NCBI GenBank assembly: GCA_015680685.1
Contig: MNCI01016268.1
Coordinates: 89,111 to 153,110 of the forward strand
Direction: 5' to 3'
Length of the DNA: 64,000 nucleotides
Source of the DNA: Gnetum montanum
Taxonomy: Eukaryota; Streptophyta; Gnetopsida; Gnetales; Gnetaceae
A model generated the notes under the pieces. That model searched no databases, was not told the origin of the DNA, and saw only the letters and a list, made by a program, of their open reading frames with translations. This document shows, piece after piece, positions 9,140 through 19,457 of the stretch (position 1 is the stretch's first letter; each line of letters begins with the position of its first letter). The translations under genes were made by a program, and so were the position numbers.

Positions 9140-10690
9140 ACTAGACTGGTCTAGATCATTTTACATAATGACAGACACATATAATTATGCTTTGGTAGTA
9201 GTCCTTATATTTTTGAATGATAAAAAATGTCCATATTACATCCATTGCGAAAGTTGAAGCATTGTAGATGCACATTTGAATCACACCACCACAAAGAAAG
9301 AATTAATGACAATGGTGTATGCTCTTGAAAAATGTAGGCACTATGTGATTGGTTATAAAGTATTTGTGCACATAGACCATAGTGCCACCTACTTTCTAAT
9401 GAACAATCTGATGGTGAGCCCCCCGTATATGGTGGCTATGATCTTGTGAGAATTCGATCTTATGATGGTAGATTGAAAAGGGATTGAGAATGTGGTCATT
9501 AACCATCTCTCTTGATTAAGATGGGATAATAAAGAGGAGGAGAGCTTGCTCTCTAATTAGTTTCTAGATGAACTCATCTTTATAGGAGCACTAAATGACC
9601 AAATTCCCACAAAAACAACATGGTACAATGGCATCTTCATCTATCTTCTCACTTAGGAGATGCCACAAGATCTTGACTTTAGAAAGAAGCAAAAATTTCT
9701 TCATCAAGCCAAATACTTTATGAAAATCAATGAACACCTCTATAAGGTGTGCATTGATGACCTGATTCATTGGTGTGTCCCTAATGAAGATCAACTACAT
9801 GTTCTCTAAGATGCTCACAAAGGACCTTGTAGAGGCTATTATGCAGGGAGATGCATAAAAATCTTGATGGTAGGATACTATTGGCCTACAATCTTCAAGG
9901 ATGTCCACTACTTGTTTTGATTTTGTGAATGCTATCAACAAGATGGTGGGATGGCCACTTGACTAAAAGATCCTCAATATTGGATTTAACCACTAGAGCC
10001 TTTTGACATATGGGGCATAGACTTCATGGGTCCCATCACATCCATGTCCAATGAAAAGGCATATATCATTGTAGCAATCGACTACTACATAAAATTGATA
10101 GAAGAAGTGGTTGTTATTGATTCTACATCATCCACCACTGCTAATTTATACAACAAAATATAATAAATAAGTTTGAGGTGCAACATGCACTAATTTCTGA
10201 CAATGGAACTCATTTCATAGGTGTCACTTTTAGAAAGTTGAAGTAATGCTTGGGGTTGAACATAAATTAACAACACCCAATCACCCCCAAGCCAATGGTT
10301 AAGTAGACATAACTAACATGGAGATCACAAAGATCCTACCAAGGACCATAAGCAAATATAGGAAATATTGGAGCATAAAACTCAATAATGTCCTATGGAC
10401 CTATCGCTTAACATGGAAACTTCCTATTGGCTACTCTCCCTACAAGCTAGTGTATGGAAAACTTTCAACACTCCCAAAGAGTATACACACATACCCTAGA
10501 AGACAAAGTTCCAAATGTTGTGGGAAGGACCTTATGTATTTGATCAAATCTTTTCCTTTGGGGCCATGTTAATTTACAAGCCTAAGAGCCCAAATTAAAA
10601 GCAGCTAGTCAACATCCAACATGTGAAACCTTTCCTTGAACCAAGACAAGCTAGTGCAACTACCACCTCAATGACACATTTAATTTTTTG
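9140..10690 (+). pseudogene. pol remnant of E2: RNase H and integrase
   Basis: RNase H reads LDWSRSFYIMTDTYNYAL, TTKKELMTMVYALEK and YKVFVHIDH, then KGIENVV before a stop-broken NHLS, in place of the usual ENVVADHLS. The linker has FRKKQKFLHQAKYF and LYKVCIDDLIHWCVP. In the integrase zinc region HKGPCRGYYAGRC has Tyr for the second His. The core starts [16 protein letters not shown] and AYIIVAIDYYIK, so the first catalytic Asp is kept. After about 10150 the frame breaks repeatedly, though QWLSRHN-like and KLPIGYSPYKLVYGKL segments (near 10420) mark the core end. The wording ENVV..HLS and GIDFMGP is typical of the Athila/Tat group. Confidence 0.75.
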
Positions 10691-12194
10691 AATCTCCTCC
10701 TCTCAACATAGTCATGGGGGAGATGGTCATCCATGCTAACCATCCACATGGCTCCTCAATATTTCACTTTATATTTTACACTTTGTTGATTTTTATCTTT
10801 TTCTTTGATTTCTCTTTCCATTGGTTTTCTCAATTTTTTGTTTTACAACATTGTTAGTATGTTTTACATTTCTTGATTATTTTACACTTTCTTATATATT
10901 TTACTTTGCTTTGTTTGAGTGTGAATTTTCATTATTTGTGCTAATAAAAGTTCTTTATTATCATGGGACATAGTGCCGCTATTGCTATTTACTAATGATG
11001 TGAATGATGTCTGGTTTTTATTTTTCAATTCTGATGTTTGATGACTATGACATGGTTTATTTTTCATGGAACTAGCAGTGAATCCACATCATTCACCCAT
11101 CAAAAAAACTTTATGATTTTCCTTGTTTTAGAAGGTTGAGGTCCCTTCCATTAAAGAAACTTTTAATCAATTGATGACCTTAGTAGTTTCAAAATTGGGA
11201 AGGGTTCAAAGGTTTGTAGAGGATGTGACTTCAAGGGGACTCAATACTCTTTGTACTCTTCTTCTTACTTGAGTGCTTGAGTGTTTTTCATGAACTTCTT
11301 ACTATTTCATTCCAACCACTAATAAGTAGTTAAATAAAGTCTTTGCATGGTGTGGTTCCCATTCAAAAATTCAAAAAAAAAAAAAAAAAAACATGATGGG
11401 AATTCAAAGCACACCCCTTAGATAAATAAATAGGCTACAAGCATTGGTTATGGAACTAGAAATACATGTCACCCATGCCTAAAGGTCCCCTTTAATTAAG
11501 GCCCTCTCTTTCTCACTTTCTACTTCTTTTTTCTTCTCTTTATGGAATGGTAGTTGTTTTGTGGGAGCATTCTTGTGACTTGAGTGGGTAGATCGGTCTT
11601 GGAGTTGTGATGAAAAGTTACTGAAAGATGTTGGTTTTGGTCTAGACTAAAGATGGATCTTCTTAGGTCATTTTAAACACATATTCTACAAGGGAGTTCT
11701 TACAACCTTAATTCAAGATTCCATTCCACCTTGACAATCATCCATCTATGCTACCATAACTCACCTCACTATCAATTTCTATATTATGTTTGATGTCTTC
11801 ATCTAATGTGTTGGAATTCTTGGATAGATTCTTTTTTGTTGGTCCTTAACTTTTCATAACCATTAATCAACTGTAGGGCCCATGAACTCCTTAGTTAGGA
11901 TTATGCAAGGGCAACAAGGGCATGTGCTTGCTATGGGGAGGACCCACTTACATATCTCCTGGTTTGGTTAGTTAAGCCCATTACCTTAGACATTGCTACA
12001 ATTCTATCTTTCAAATATTCCATTATGCTTGTGCTCCTTGAACTCTCATTCTCCATCCTCTTTCTCCATTTTTCTTAATTTCCTAAATTTTTGGAACTTC
12101 AACACCCTCTTCTTACATTTTCATCATGTTCGTGGCTATTTGGGCTTCCATTTGACCCTAATTTCATTCAAAATATCTTTGTAATTTTCAGGTT
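10691..12194 (+). other. Conserved non-coding spacer between pol and ORF3 (E2)
   Basis: It holds no frame of note. It shares several islands with E3, E4 and E5: GTGACTTCAAGGGGACTC (11225), TTAAATAAAGTCTTTGCATGG (about 11329), GGGAATTCAAAGCACACCCC (11398), a GGCTACAAGCATTGGTTATGG block, and a GCAAGGGCA...CATGTGC block near 11900. An A-run of 19-20 lies at 11372-11391. Confidence 0.55.
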
Positions 12195-12310
12195 TTGACT
12201 CAGTCAATAGTGGTCAACAACTACATTGAAAAGGCCCCATCGACATAGTTAACCATGTCAACTAGGCCCCCTCGACGCAACTCAAAAATAGTGTAAATAC
12301 TATCGAACAC
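12195..12310 (+). promoter_or_regulatory. U3-like internal promoter upstream of ORF3 (E2)
   Basis: It contains GGTCAACAAC, AGGCCCCATCGACATAG, GTCAACTAGGCCCCCTCGAC and then GTGTAAATAC as a weak TATA. The same AACTAGGCCCC and CCATCGAC words fill the U3 of the related E3 LTRs, and GACTAGGTCCC and CCATC.AC occur in the E2 LTR near 15850. A conserved AGGAGTTTTTGTAATTTTTAG leader follows. Confidence 0.45.
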
Positions 12311-12440
12311 TTTGAATTACATTTGATTTATAACACCCAAGGAGTTTTTGTAATTTTTAGAAACTAGAACCTTCTTGAGCTTATAACTCTCACATTGTTT
12401 ATCTGAATCACCTCATTCTTTGATCTTGTAGTTACTAGAG

Positions 12441-12733
12441 GTAAGTACTTAGTCATGGGGGTAGCAAATCTTAAGGTTTTGATGATAATTTTTTGAAACT
12501 TTTCCTAACTTCCCCAAAGGGTTAAGATGTAAAATGCTATTAAATCATTAATTTTAAAAAATTTTACCCTTCCAACGACTTCAATAAATTAAATATTAAA
12601 TTAATAATTAAATACCTAATCAATCTAGTCATAATCACACCTTAGTTGAGTGTAACCCCATTACGAGATAAGGTATCCTAGTCATTTTAAGTTACACAAT
12701 ATTTGCTAATTTGTTGGTATGTTATGATTACAG
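12441..12733 (+). other. Predicted intron before ORF3 (E2)
   Basis: The donor ACTAGAG/GTAAGT matches the plant consensus exactly. The acceptor TATGATTACAG directly abuts the ATG at 12734. The length is 293 bases. Confidence 0.55.
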
Positions 12734-15582
12734 ATGGCACCAAGGACAAAGAGACTGCAAGAGGAAGGAGCATCACAACCATGGGAGAAATGACCTAGAG
12801 GAGGAAGAGGCCAACAAGAACATGGTTAAGAACAAGCTAAAGCAACTCATGCAATGAGACCTCTTAGAGATGAGGCCAAGGTGGAATTTTTCTGATAAGT
12901 TCTCAAAGAGGAAGTTACATCTAAACACTCAAAGCAAGGCAAAGTGCTAGGCCCTGTACCCATACTAGAATTCACACTTACATAGGCCTACCTTGACATA
13001 ATCAGGAACCATGAAATCTAATGCTTAGTTCTCTAAGATCTGAACTTTAGGCTGTTCCTTGAATGGGCTTTAGAAGATGTTAGAGCTCAATTGCAAGCCT
13101 CCCCCATGTGGCCAATCATGACTTCTAGTGGGGAGTGATACATGGATGAAACATATCTCTTCTGGAATAATAGGAGAGTAGAAGTTGCTATGAAAATCAA
13201 GGATATCCAAGTGTCTCACTTAGTAGAAGCCATTTCATAGGTCCTTGGGTTACTTAATGTAGGAACATAGTTGGTAGAGCTAGCCACATAGGTCAATCTC
13301 AGAGCAAAGAAGGAGTGGACTCAATAGTGTTATGGGTTTGACCACAATGAGTTTGAATTACTTACACTGGCAAAGCAAGTTTATTTTAAGATAGTGGCCT
13401 ACCACCTCAATCCAATGATGAGGCCCAGCAAGGTGATAGCCTTCTCCATCCAAGCATGCACCACTCTAAGTGGGAAATTTCCAGTAAACCTTCCATAGTT
13501 AATCTATCTAGAGATAGAAAAATGCTTCAAGGAGAATGAACATGGAAGGAAAACCATAACCTTTTCTTACTTGATTAGAAAACTATGCAAAAGGAAAGGG
13601 ATAGTGCACTATGCAAATGATACACTTAGGCATGCTCCTAATGCTTTGTGGGCCAAGATGATGATGGATAAGATGCCTGCCACATCTAGAGAAGAGAAGC
13701 AATGACGACCACCTCCACCACCTACTCATGAGAAATCACTGAAGGCCTACACTATAGTTGAGCACATGTGGAAAATTTTAATAGCAAGAGTAACAAGCAG
13801 GAACTAGTGGTGGAGACCCATCTATGTACAAACCAACCATGAGTCACCTCAAAGAAGTGGCTCATACAATCAGCCAGATGAAGGGAGGTGGATCAATGCT
13901 ATCTACCCAATGAATGTAGTTGCTTGTAAGGTCAAATCCAAGTGCTCAAGAGATGAAAATGTCTCTCTTTCAGCATCATCTATTCCTAGAAATCTTTGAG
14001 AATGTATCTTCCTTTTTGGTGTGCTTGTAGGAGGATGAGGAGGCAACCTTATTGGTGATGTAGCACCGCAGGCAAGAGATAGTTATAGAGATCATTTTTG
14101 ATTGAGTCACTGAGGAATTAAATGCACCTATGGTGCTTGTACTAGATATTTCTACACTTAGAGATGTGCAAACATTTGCATGGAAAATCAGTGAAAAATT
14201 GAGTGCAGCCCAACATGAAGAACTGCTAGATCAACTAGTGGGAACTGGGCAACTGATTTTGAATATCTTTGATTTTCTAGATCCCATCACTGCAACCTAG
14301 TTAGAGCTATTGGAAGCAAAGTGAAAGTGCCTTATTTTAGAAGTACAATTGGAAATAGCTTAAGCACACAATCAACATGTGGCTACAAAAGTTTCTAAAT
14401 CACGTGCTTGATTTGCTAACCTTGCTCTTGCCGACCCTGCATTGATGAGAGATGAAGCTTTTCAGTAGCTTCAAGAACAACTAAAGTGAGTTGAGGGAGA
14501 AATGGTAATGGTGGCCTTCAATTAATCCATAGTAGAAGCTAAAACTCATTCAATATGGAAGGACTTGATTTAGACGTGCTAAGAGAATGAAACTTTGACA
14601 ATAGAAAATCATCACCTATGAAGTGTTGATGCACAAAAAAAATAGCTAGAAGAATTCATCCAGAAATAGTAGGAGTAGCTTGCTAGGGAAAATGCAAAAT
14701 TAAGAAGATTGAAGGCAATGAATTGTACTCTCTCCTTGGAGGAGGTCTGCGCCTTATGCCAAAATTTGGTTGTCGAGATTACCACCTAGAAAAATGAGTC
14801 TCTAAAATTCGAAAAAGTTAAAAATCATTATAGAGACTAGGTTAGCTTACAAAACGAGGTGAATGAAAAGCATATCTAGTTGGAAAAGACAAAGGTTAGT
14901 GAGCTCCAGTAACTCCAATAAGGTAGAGAAATGTGGAAACCCATCATCTATGGAATTGATGCCTACAATAAGGCAAAAAATCAGCATGAAGGAGTTACAG
15001 ATTGAAGAGCTGATGGAGTACATGGAGCTATCTAATTTACACTATGCAAACCTGATGATGCTAACTGCTGGATGGTCATGATCTAAGCATGAAAATTAAG
15101 TGGCTAGCTTGCACTTATTATATGAAGCTGAGTTCAAGAATCATAAAGACACCAAGCAGAAACTTGCAGTGGAAAATGCTAAACTCGAAGTTATTAAGGC
15201 AAAATTCACCGACCATAGATTAGTCGTAGAGAACCTAGCCAAAATAATGAACAACTACTAGATGCTAAAAGGCACATTCTTAGTGTTTGACATTGAGCAC
15301 AAGCAATTCGCAACCTAGTTTGTTAATGTAAAAGAGCTATTTTTAGTTTTGTCTTGTTCTTGGGATATTCCAATTCCAACCCACATAGGCGAAGCTATGT
15401 GGACTATGAATGATCCCAAGAGTAAAGAAGAAAAAATGAAAGCATTGTTGGGTACTTTTCACCTTTCACTAGAAGTTGTAGTAGCAGCAGGATAGCCATA
15501 GCTACCTCAATTATCACACATGTCTGAAGCTAGTAAAGGTTACTTAGAACCTCAAGAGCCACCACCTCTTGGGACTATCTAA
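12734..15582 (+). pseudogene. ORF3 of E2
   Basis: It starts MAPRTKRLQEEGASQPWEK and ends near a TAA at 15580-15582, about 950 codons. Many stops are TAG where other copies have CAG or TGG. Conserved blocks in order are LNFRLFLEWALEDV, MWPIMTSSGE, DIQVSHLVEA, YGFDHNEFELLTLAKQ (13334-13381), LNPMMRPSKVIAFSIQ, YLEIEKCFKENEHGRKT, SYLIRKLCKRKGIVHYAND and NHESPQRS-like sequence. Then comes about 500 residues of charged heptad-like sequence: ELQIEELMEYMELSNLHYAN (14995-15054), SLHLLYEAEF and KHKDTKQKLA-like words. Product unknown; see E3. Confidence 0.6.
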
Positions 15583-15807
15583 CCTTCTCCACCAACTTCA
15601 CGCCATCAGAGAACATGCTATCCAATTTTGAAGAATCATGTTATGGCATTCAATTTTGTGCCATGAACACCGTAATTTTTGTAATGTGTTCATCCATACA
15701 TTGGGCACTTAGTATTGTTATGTAAAAGAAAAAACTAGTCAATAATCAAATACCTTCCCAATTTTGTAAAGCACTCGAGGATGAATTTTTATTCAGTCAT
15801 GTGGGTA

Positions 15808-16720
15808 TGGTGAGTTATAGTTTGTTGCATCAACTGGGCACCATCAACATTGTCTGTTGCATTAACTAGCCATCGTTGACTAGGTCCCATTTTCGTAGTT
15901 TGTTGCATTAACATGATCCTATCAACATAGTTGTTTGTCCTTGCCTATAAATACATGCTCATCAATTGCATTTATGACATCCAATTTTTAGAATAGTAGC
16001 AAAGCTCTTGCAGTTTTTTTATTCAAAAGTTAGAATATTTTTCCTGAGTGCCTATAACAGGAGTAATTGAGTGTACAAATATTTATTTGAGCATTGTTGT
16101 ACTTGAGCACAACAGTATGTGTGCAATAAAGATGAACTTTGTGATGCATCTTATAACATTTTTGATAGATTAAATGTTTCATTTATGCATTTAATATGTT
16201 TTGTTAGTTATTCAATATTTTTCAGTAACTGAGCTAATTAAGCTAATTAAGTGAGATAAGCTAGATAGATTAAATACATAAGTATGATTGCTTTGAGTGT
16301 AACATGTATTCACTTCGTAATCCTAGTAGTGCTATTGCTTGGTATGACCAGTAGTGTAGCACTTGGTAACCGAGCAGTGGATACATGGGTTTAGGATGTG
16401 TATGGAAAATAGGACCGAATGCTTATGTTAAGATTAGTTAAAGATTAGTTAGTTGGTTATATTAAATTATTCTATCTCTCTGTTCAAGCACTAAAACCAT
16501 AAAATGTAAAATGATAGAAATTATATGCCTCAATTACTCTTAACCATGCCATTATACTTCACAAGTGTAAAGGAGAAGATAGCGAATGACCTTAGGGCAA
16601 GGTTCACTTCCTAGAAGACTAGTGCACTGAAAACTATCAAGTCCACAGAATTCGACTAGATCACGTGTGAACTCTTTGTGATTTGTATGGTTGGGTGTAG
16701 GGGTACCTCGCCATTCATCA
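15808..16720 (+). repeat. 3' LTR of E2
   Basis: It runs from TGGTGAG (the usual TGATG with one change) to CATTCATCA, 913 bases. It is preceded by GTGGGTA as purine tract. It carries TATAAATACATGC near 15945, AATAAAGATG near 16124 and the U5 words GTAGTGTAGCACTTGGTAACC. The sequence beyond, CTTATTATC, is unrelated. Confidence 0.8.
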
Positions 16721-17507
16721 CTTATTATCAAATACAAGTTGAAAACATAATTCACTTTCTCTTTATTGTTAATTTTAAAATTTACTAATTTTCATTCTAA
16801 GATTCTGTTTATGCTCTATCAATTTTGACCTAAAACAAATTTCTAGAAGGTTTTATTTGTAACACATATTTATGCATATAATCAACATAATACCTTGATA
16901 AAATTCAAGGAAAATCTATAATAAGAATTAATACTTAATTATATTTTCTTATTATTTTTGTAAATTGTGATACTATTTGAACCATTTTAGATTATCATTA
17001 TTATTTTTTATATATTGAAAGAAGGAAACTTGGTGAAGAATGGACACAAGGTACACACCTAGGTTGAGAATTGCTTGTTTGATAAAAGGCAAAGCATAAA
17101 ATTGTTTCTTTGGCCATGAACTCTTATTAGCTTGAAATCTTGTGCTTAGGTGTTGATCAAATCTTCAAATCACTTCACATTTTCCTTTTAATCATATTCT
17201 TACCATTTAGAATTTGAGACGAAAAGATGAACCATAAGGCTTTCTTGAAAAATTTATGCACAATGTTACCTAATAGAAAATGTATGTTCATCACATCAGA
17301 AAATCTTCCATCAATGGACTATGAAGCAACAAGAAGTAAAGGTCCATGATATTTAAAAAGAAATGGTCGAAGCCATGCAGATGAACATTAAAACGAAGTC
17401 CTCTAATATTGCATCAATCAACTAAGAAACAACAAGTGAAGCTCCATGATATTTAAGTGTCATTTCACTTGAAGCATAGAAAATTTGTATACTCTCATAA
17501 CACCACA
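16721..17507. other. AT-rich intergenic stretch with a 50-bp direct repeat
   Basis: No gene is seen on either strand. An imperfect direct repeat of about 50 bases lies at roughly 17300-17355 and 17408-17455; both copies contain AAGCAACAAG/AAACAACAAG and end CTCCATGATATTTAA or TCCATGATATTTAA. It lies downstream of the minus-strand LRR pseudogene and could be its 3' flank. Confidence 0.35.
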
Positions 17508-18215
17508 TCATATGAAATACATTTTCAAAGTTAGATTTGAGACCCTACCAGAAGAATAGACTAAATAATTGCAAATTACAAAAAAAGTTACACAGGGACA
17601 TATTGAGACTAATATGATAAAAACCAATGATAGGACTCCTATTGATACATGTAGATAAACAAAAAAAAAATGAAAAAATTGAACTTGACTAATTTTCACA
17701 TCTTCAAGGATTGTATTCATATAAGATAGATTCCAAAGAATTGAGGAAAAGGTTCTAGTGAAAATATAGAGTTGTTGTTCCCCATATGATAAATCAAATC
17801 CTAATCCAAATGCTACTAATGATACATGTTTATCAATCCATTTCCATTGACCATGATTGGGCTTTGTCTTTGTTTGAGGTTCTTTTGACTTTGTTCCATT
17901 TTCATTTTCATGGTTGAATGGAATGTTGGTAGGAAACCCACACAAACATTTACTCTCTACAAATGAGCTTCTATCAAATGTAGAGAATTATGTACTTTTA
18001 GGAATCCTACCACATAAATGGTTGTACGATACATTGAGAACACTTAAAAGTCTAATGACTATAATTGCGTTGGAATTTTCTATGATACATGGTTGGATTT
18101 ATAAATTTTTGCATCTTAAATCCAAGGCTTCCAAGTAGCTGTAATTTTCCTATTGATGGAGGTATGTGTCCAATTACTCTCTTAAAAAGATAAATTCAGC
18201 AATCTCAAGGTTGTG
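17508..18215 (-). pseudogene. LRR receptor-like protein, C-terminal remnant
   Basis: Read on the minus strand from about 18215: LRLLNLSF, GHIPPSIGKLQLLGSLG, a drifted repeat ending CIIEN, then LSVLNVSYNHLCGRIP, ST.FSTFDRSSFVES and CLCGFPTNIPF. It continues KWIDKHVSLVAFGLGFDLSYG. These are the last leucine-rich repeats, the F.TFD.SSF..N.GLCGFP cap and the start of the membrane segment of plant LRR receptor-like proteins or LRR kinases, in the usual order. Such proteins sit in the plasma membrane and sense ligands in immunity or development. No kinase follows, so a receptor-like protein is the better guess. Stops and small frame changes in the repeats show it is dead, although the last 145 codons are open (17508-17945). 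Confidence 0.75.
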
Positions 18216-18393
18216 ATGGCTCTTCTGATTTATATTATCTTACTTGTAAGATTATTGCTTGAAATTTCTATCATATTGTTACTTGTAAAATTTAACTTCA
18301 ATGGTGTAATATTTTATGGTTTAAGAATCTTTGGACACCACATTTCATGTAATTAAATCTCTCATAGATTCACTCCACAAGGTAGATGTAAAG

Positions 18394-19306
18394 TGATGGG
18401 TTGTGGGTGGCCATGTTAGTTGGGCCTAGTCAACTAGGCCTTGTTGATTAGCCTCGTCAACTAGGCCTCATCTATGCATCGTTTCATGCATTGACTATGC
18501 CCCATCGACGTAGGGTTTATTTTTGCCTATAAATGCATGCTCACCAACCACATTTATTACATCAGTTAATCATAGTATAACAAAGCTCTTACAGTTTTTC
18601 CATTTGAAAGTTAGAATATTTTCCCAAGTGCTTGCAATAGGAGTCATTGAATGTACAGATCTTTATTCAAGCATTGTTATACTTGAGCATGCCAGCATGT
18701 ATGACAATAAAGATGAGCTTCTTGATAAACCTTGCAGCATTCTGGATAGTTTAGATATTTATTTATGCATTCAATGCTTTCATTTGTTTACTTAATGTTT
18801 TCTAGTAAATAAGCTAATTAAGAAAGATAAGCTAGATAGATTAAATACTTAAGTACGACCACTTTAAGCGTAACACATATTCACTTGGTAATCCCAGCAG
18901 TGTTATTGCTTGGTGTGCTTAGTAGCATAGCACTTGGTAACCCAACAATGGATATGTGGGTTTAGGACATGTACGAAAAGTTGGACCAGATGCTTATGTT
19001 AGGACTAGTTAGAGATTAGTTAGTTAGTTAATTTATATTAGTCATTAATTTACTTTATCTCTCTCTCCAAGCACCAAAGATCATAAAAAATATAATGATA
19101 AGAAATTCATATGCCTTGATTATACTTAACCATACCTTTATGCTTCACAAGTGTAATTGGGAAGACAACAAATGACCTTAGGGCAAGATTCACTTCCTAG
19201 AAGACTAGTGCACTAAAAACTATAGAGTCCATGGAATTCAACTAGATTGTGTGTTAACGCTTTGTGACTTGTATGGTTAGACATAGGGGTGCCTTGCTAC
19301 TCATCA
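18394..19306 (+). repeat. 5' LTR of E3
   Basis: It is 913 bases, TGATGGG...CTCATCA. The U3 repeats GTCAACTAGGCC-type words, TATAAAT is at 18528-18534 and AATAAA at 18706-18711. The U5 has the GTTATTGCTTGGTGTGC and GCACTTGGTAACCC motifs. Together with the 3' copy at 30575 it defines the element. Confidence 0.9.
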
Positions 19307-19307
19307 T

Positions 19308-19324
19308 TGGTGCCATTGCCAGGA
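19308..19324 (+). other. Primer binding site of E3 (tRNA-Asp type)
   Basis: TGGTGCCATTGCCAGGA follows the LTR by one base. The complement of the plant tRNA-Asp 3' end is TGGCGCCGTTGCCGGGG. Every difference is a C-to-T or G-to-A change, mostly at CpG. Confidence 0.8.
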
Positions 19325-19457
19325 ACTTTGTTTGTTGAAGCATCCACTATCTAGGTTTAGTAAAAATTATTAATATCATTGGATGAACTCAATGTCAACA
19401 TTACTCTCACATGACATATAATTACAAAAGCACATCAATTATTTTATTTATTGCAAA

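Larger units (their letters stand above)
9095..16720 (+). mobile_element. E2: gypsy-type element lacking its 5' half
   Basis: It begins with a 30-base splinter of LTR U5 (CCCAGTAGTGCAGCACTTGG at 9099-9118, then TAACC) joined directly to RNase H near 9140. From there it runs in order through integrase, spacer, promoter-like stretch, intron, ORF3 and a full 3' LTR. The 5' LTR, gag, protease and reverse transcriptase are missing. The splinter shows that the loss was an internal deletion from within the 5' LTR to RNase H, not simply a cut end. Confidence 0.8.
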
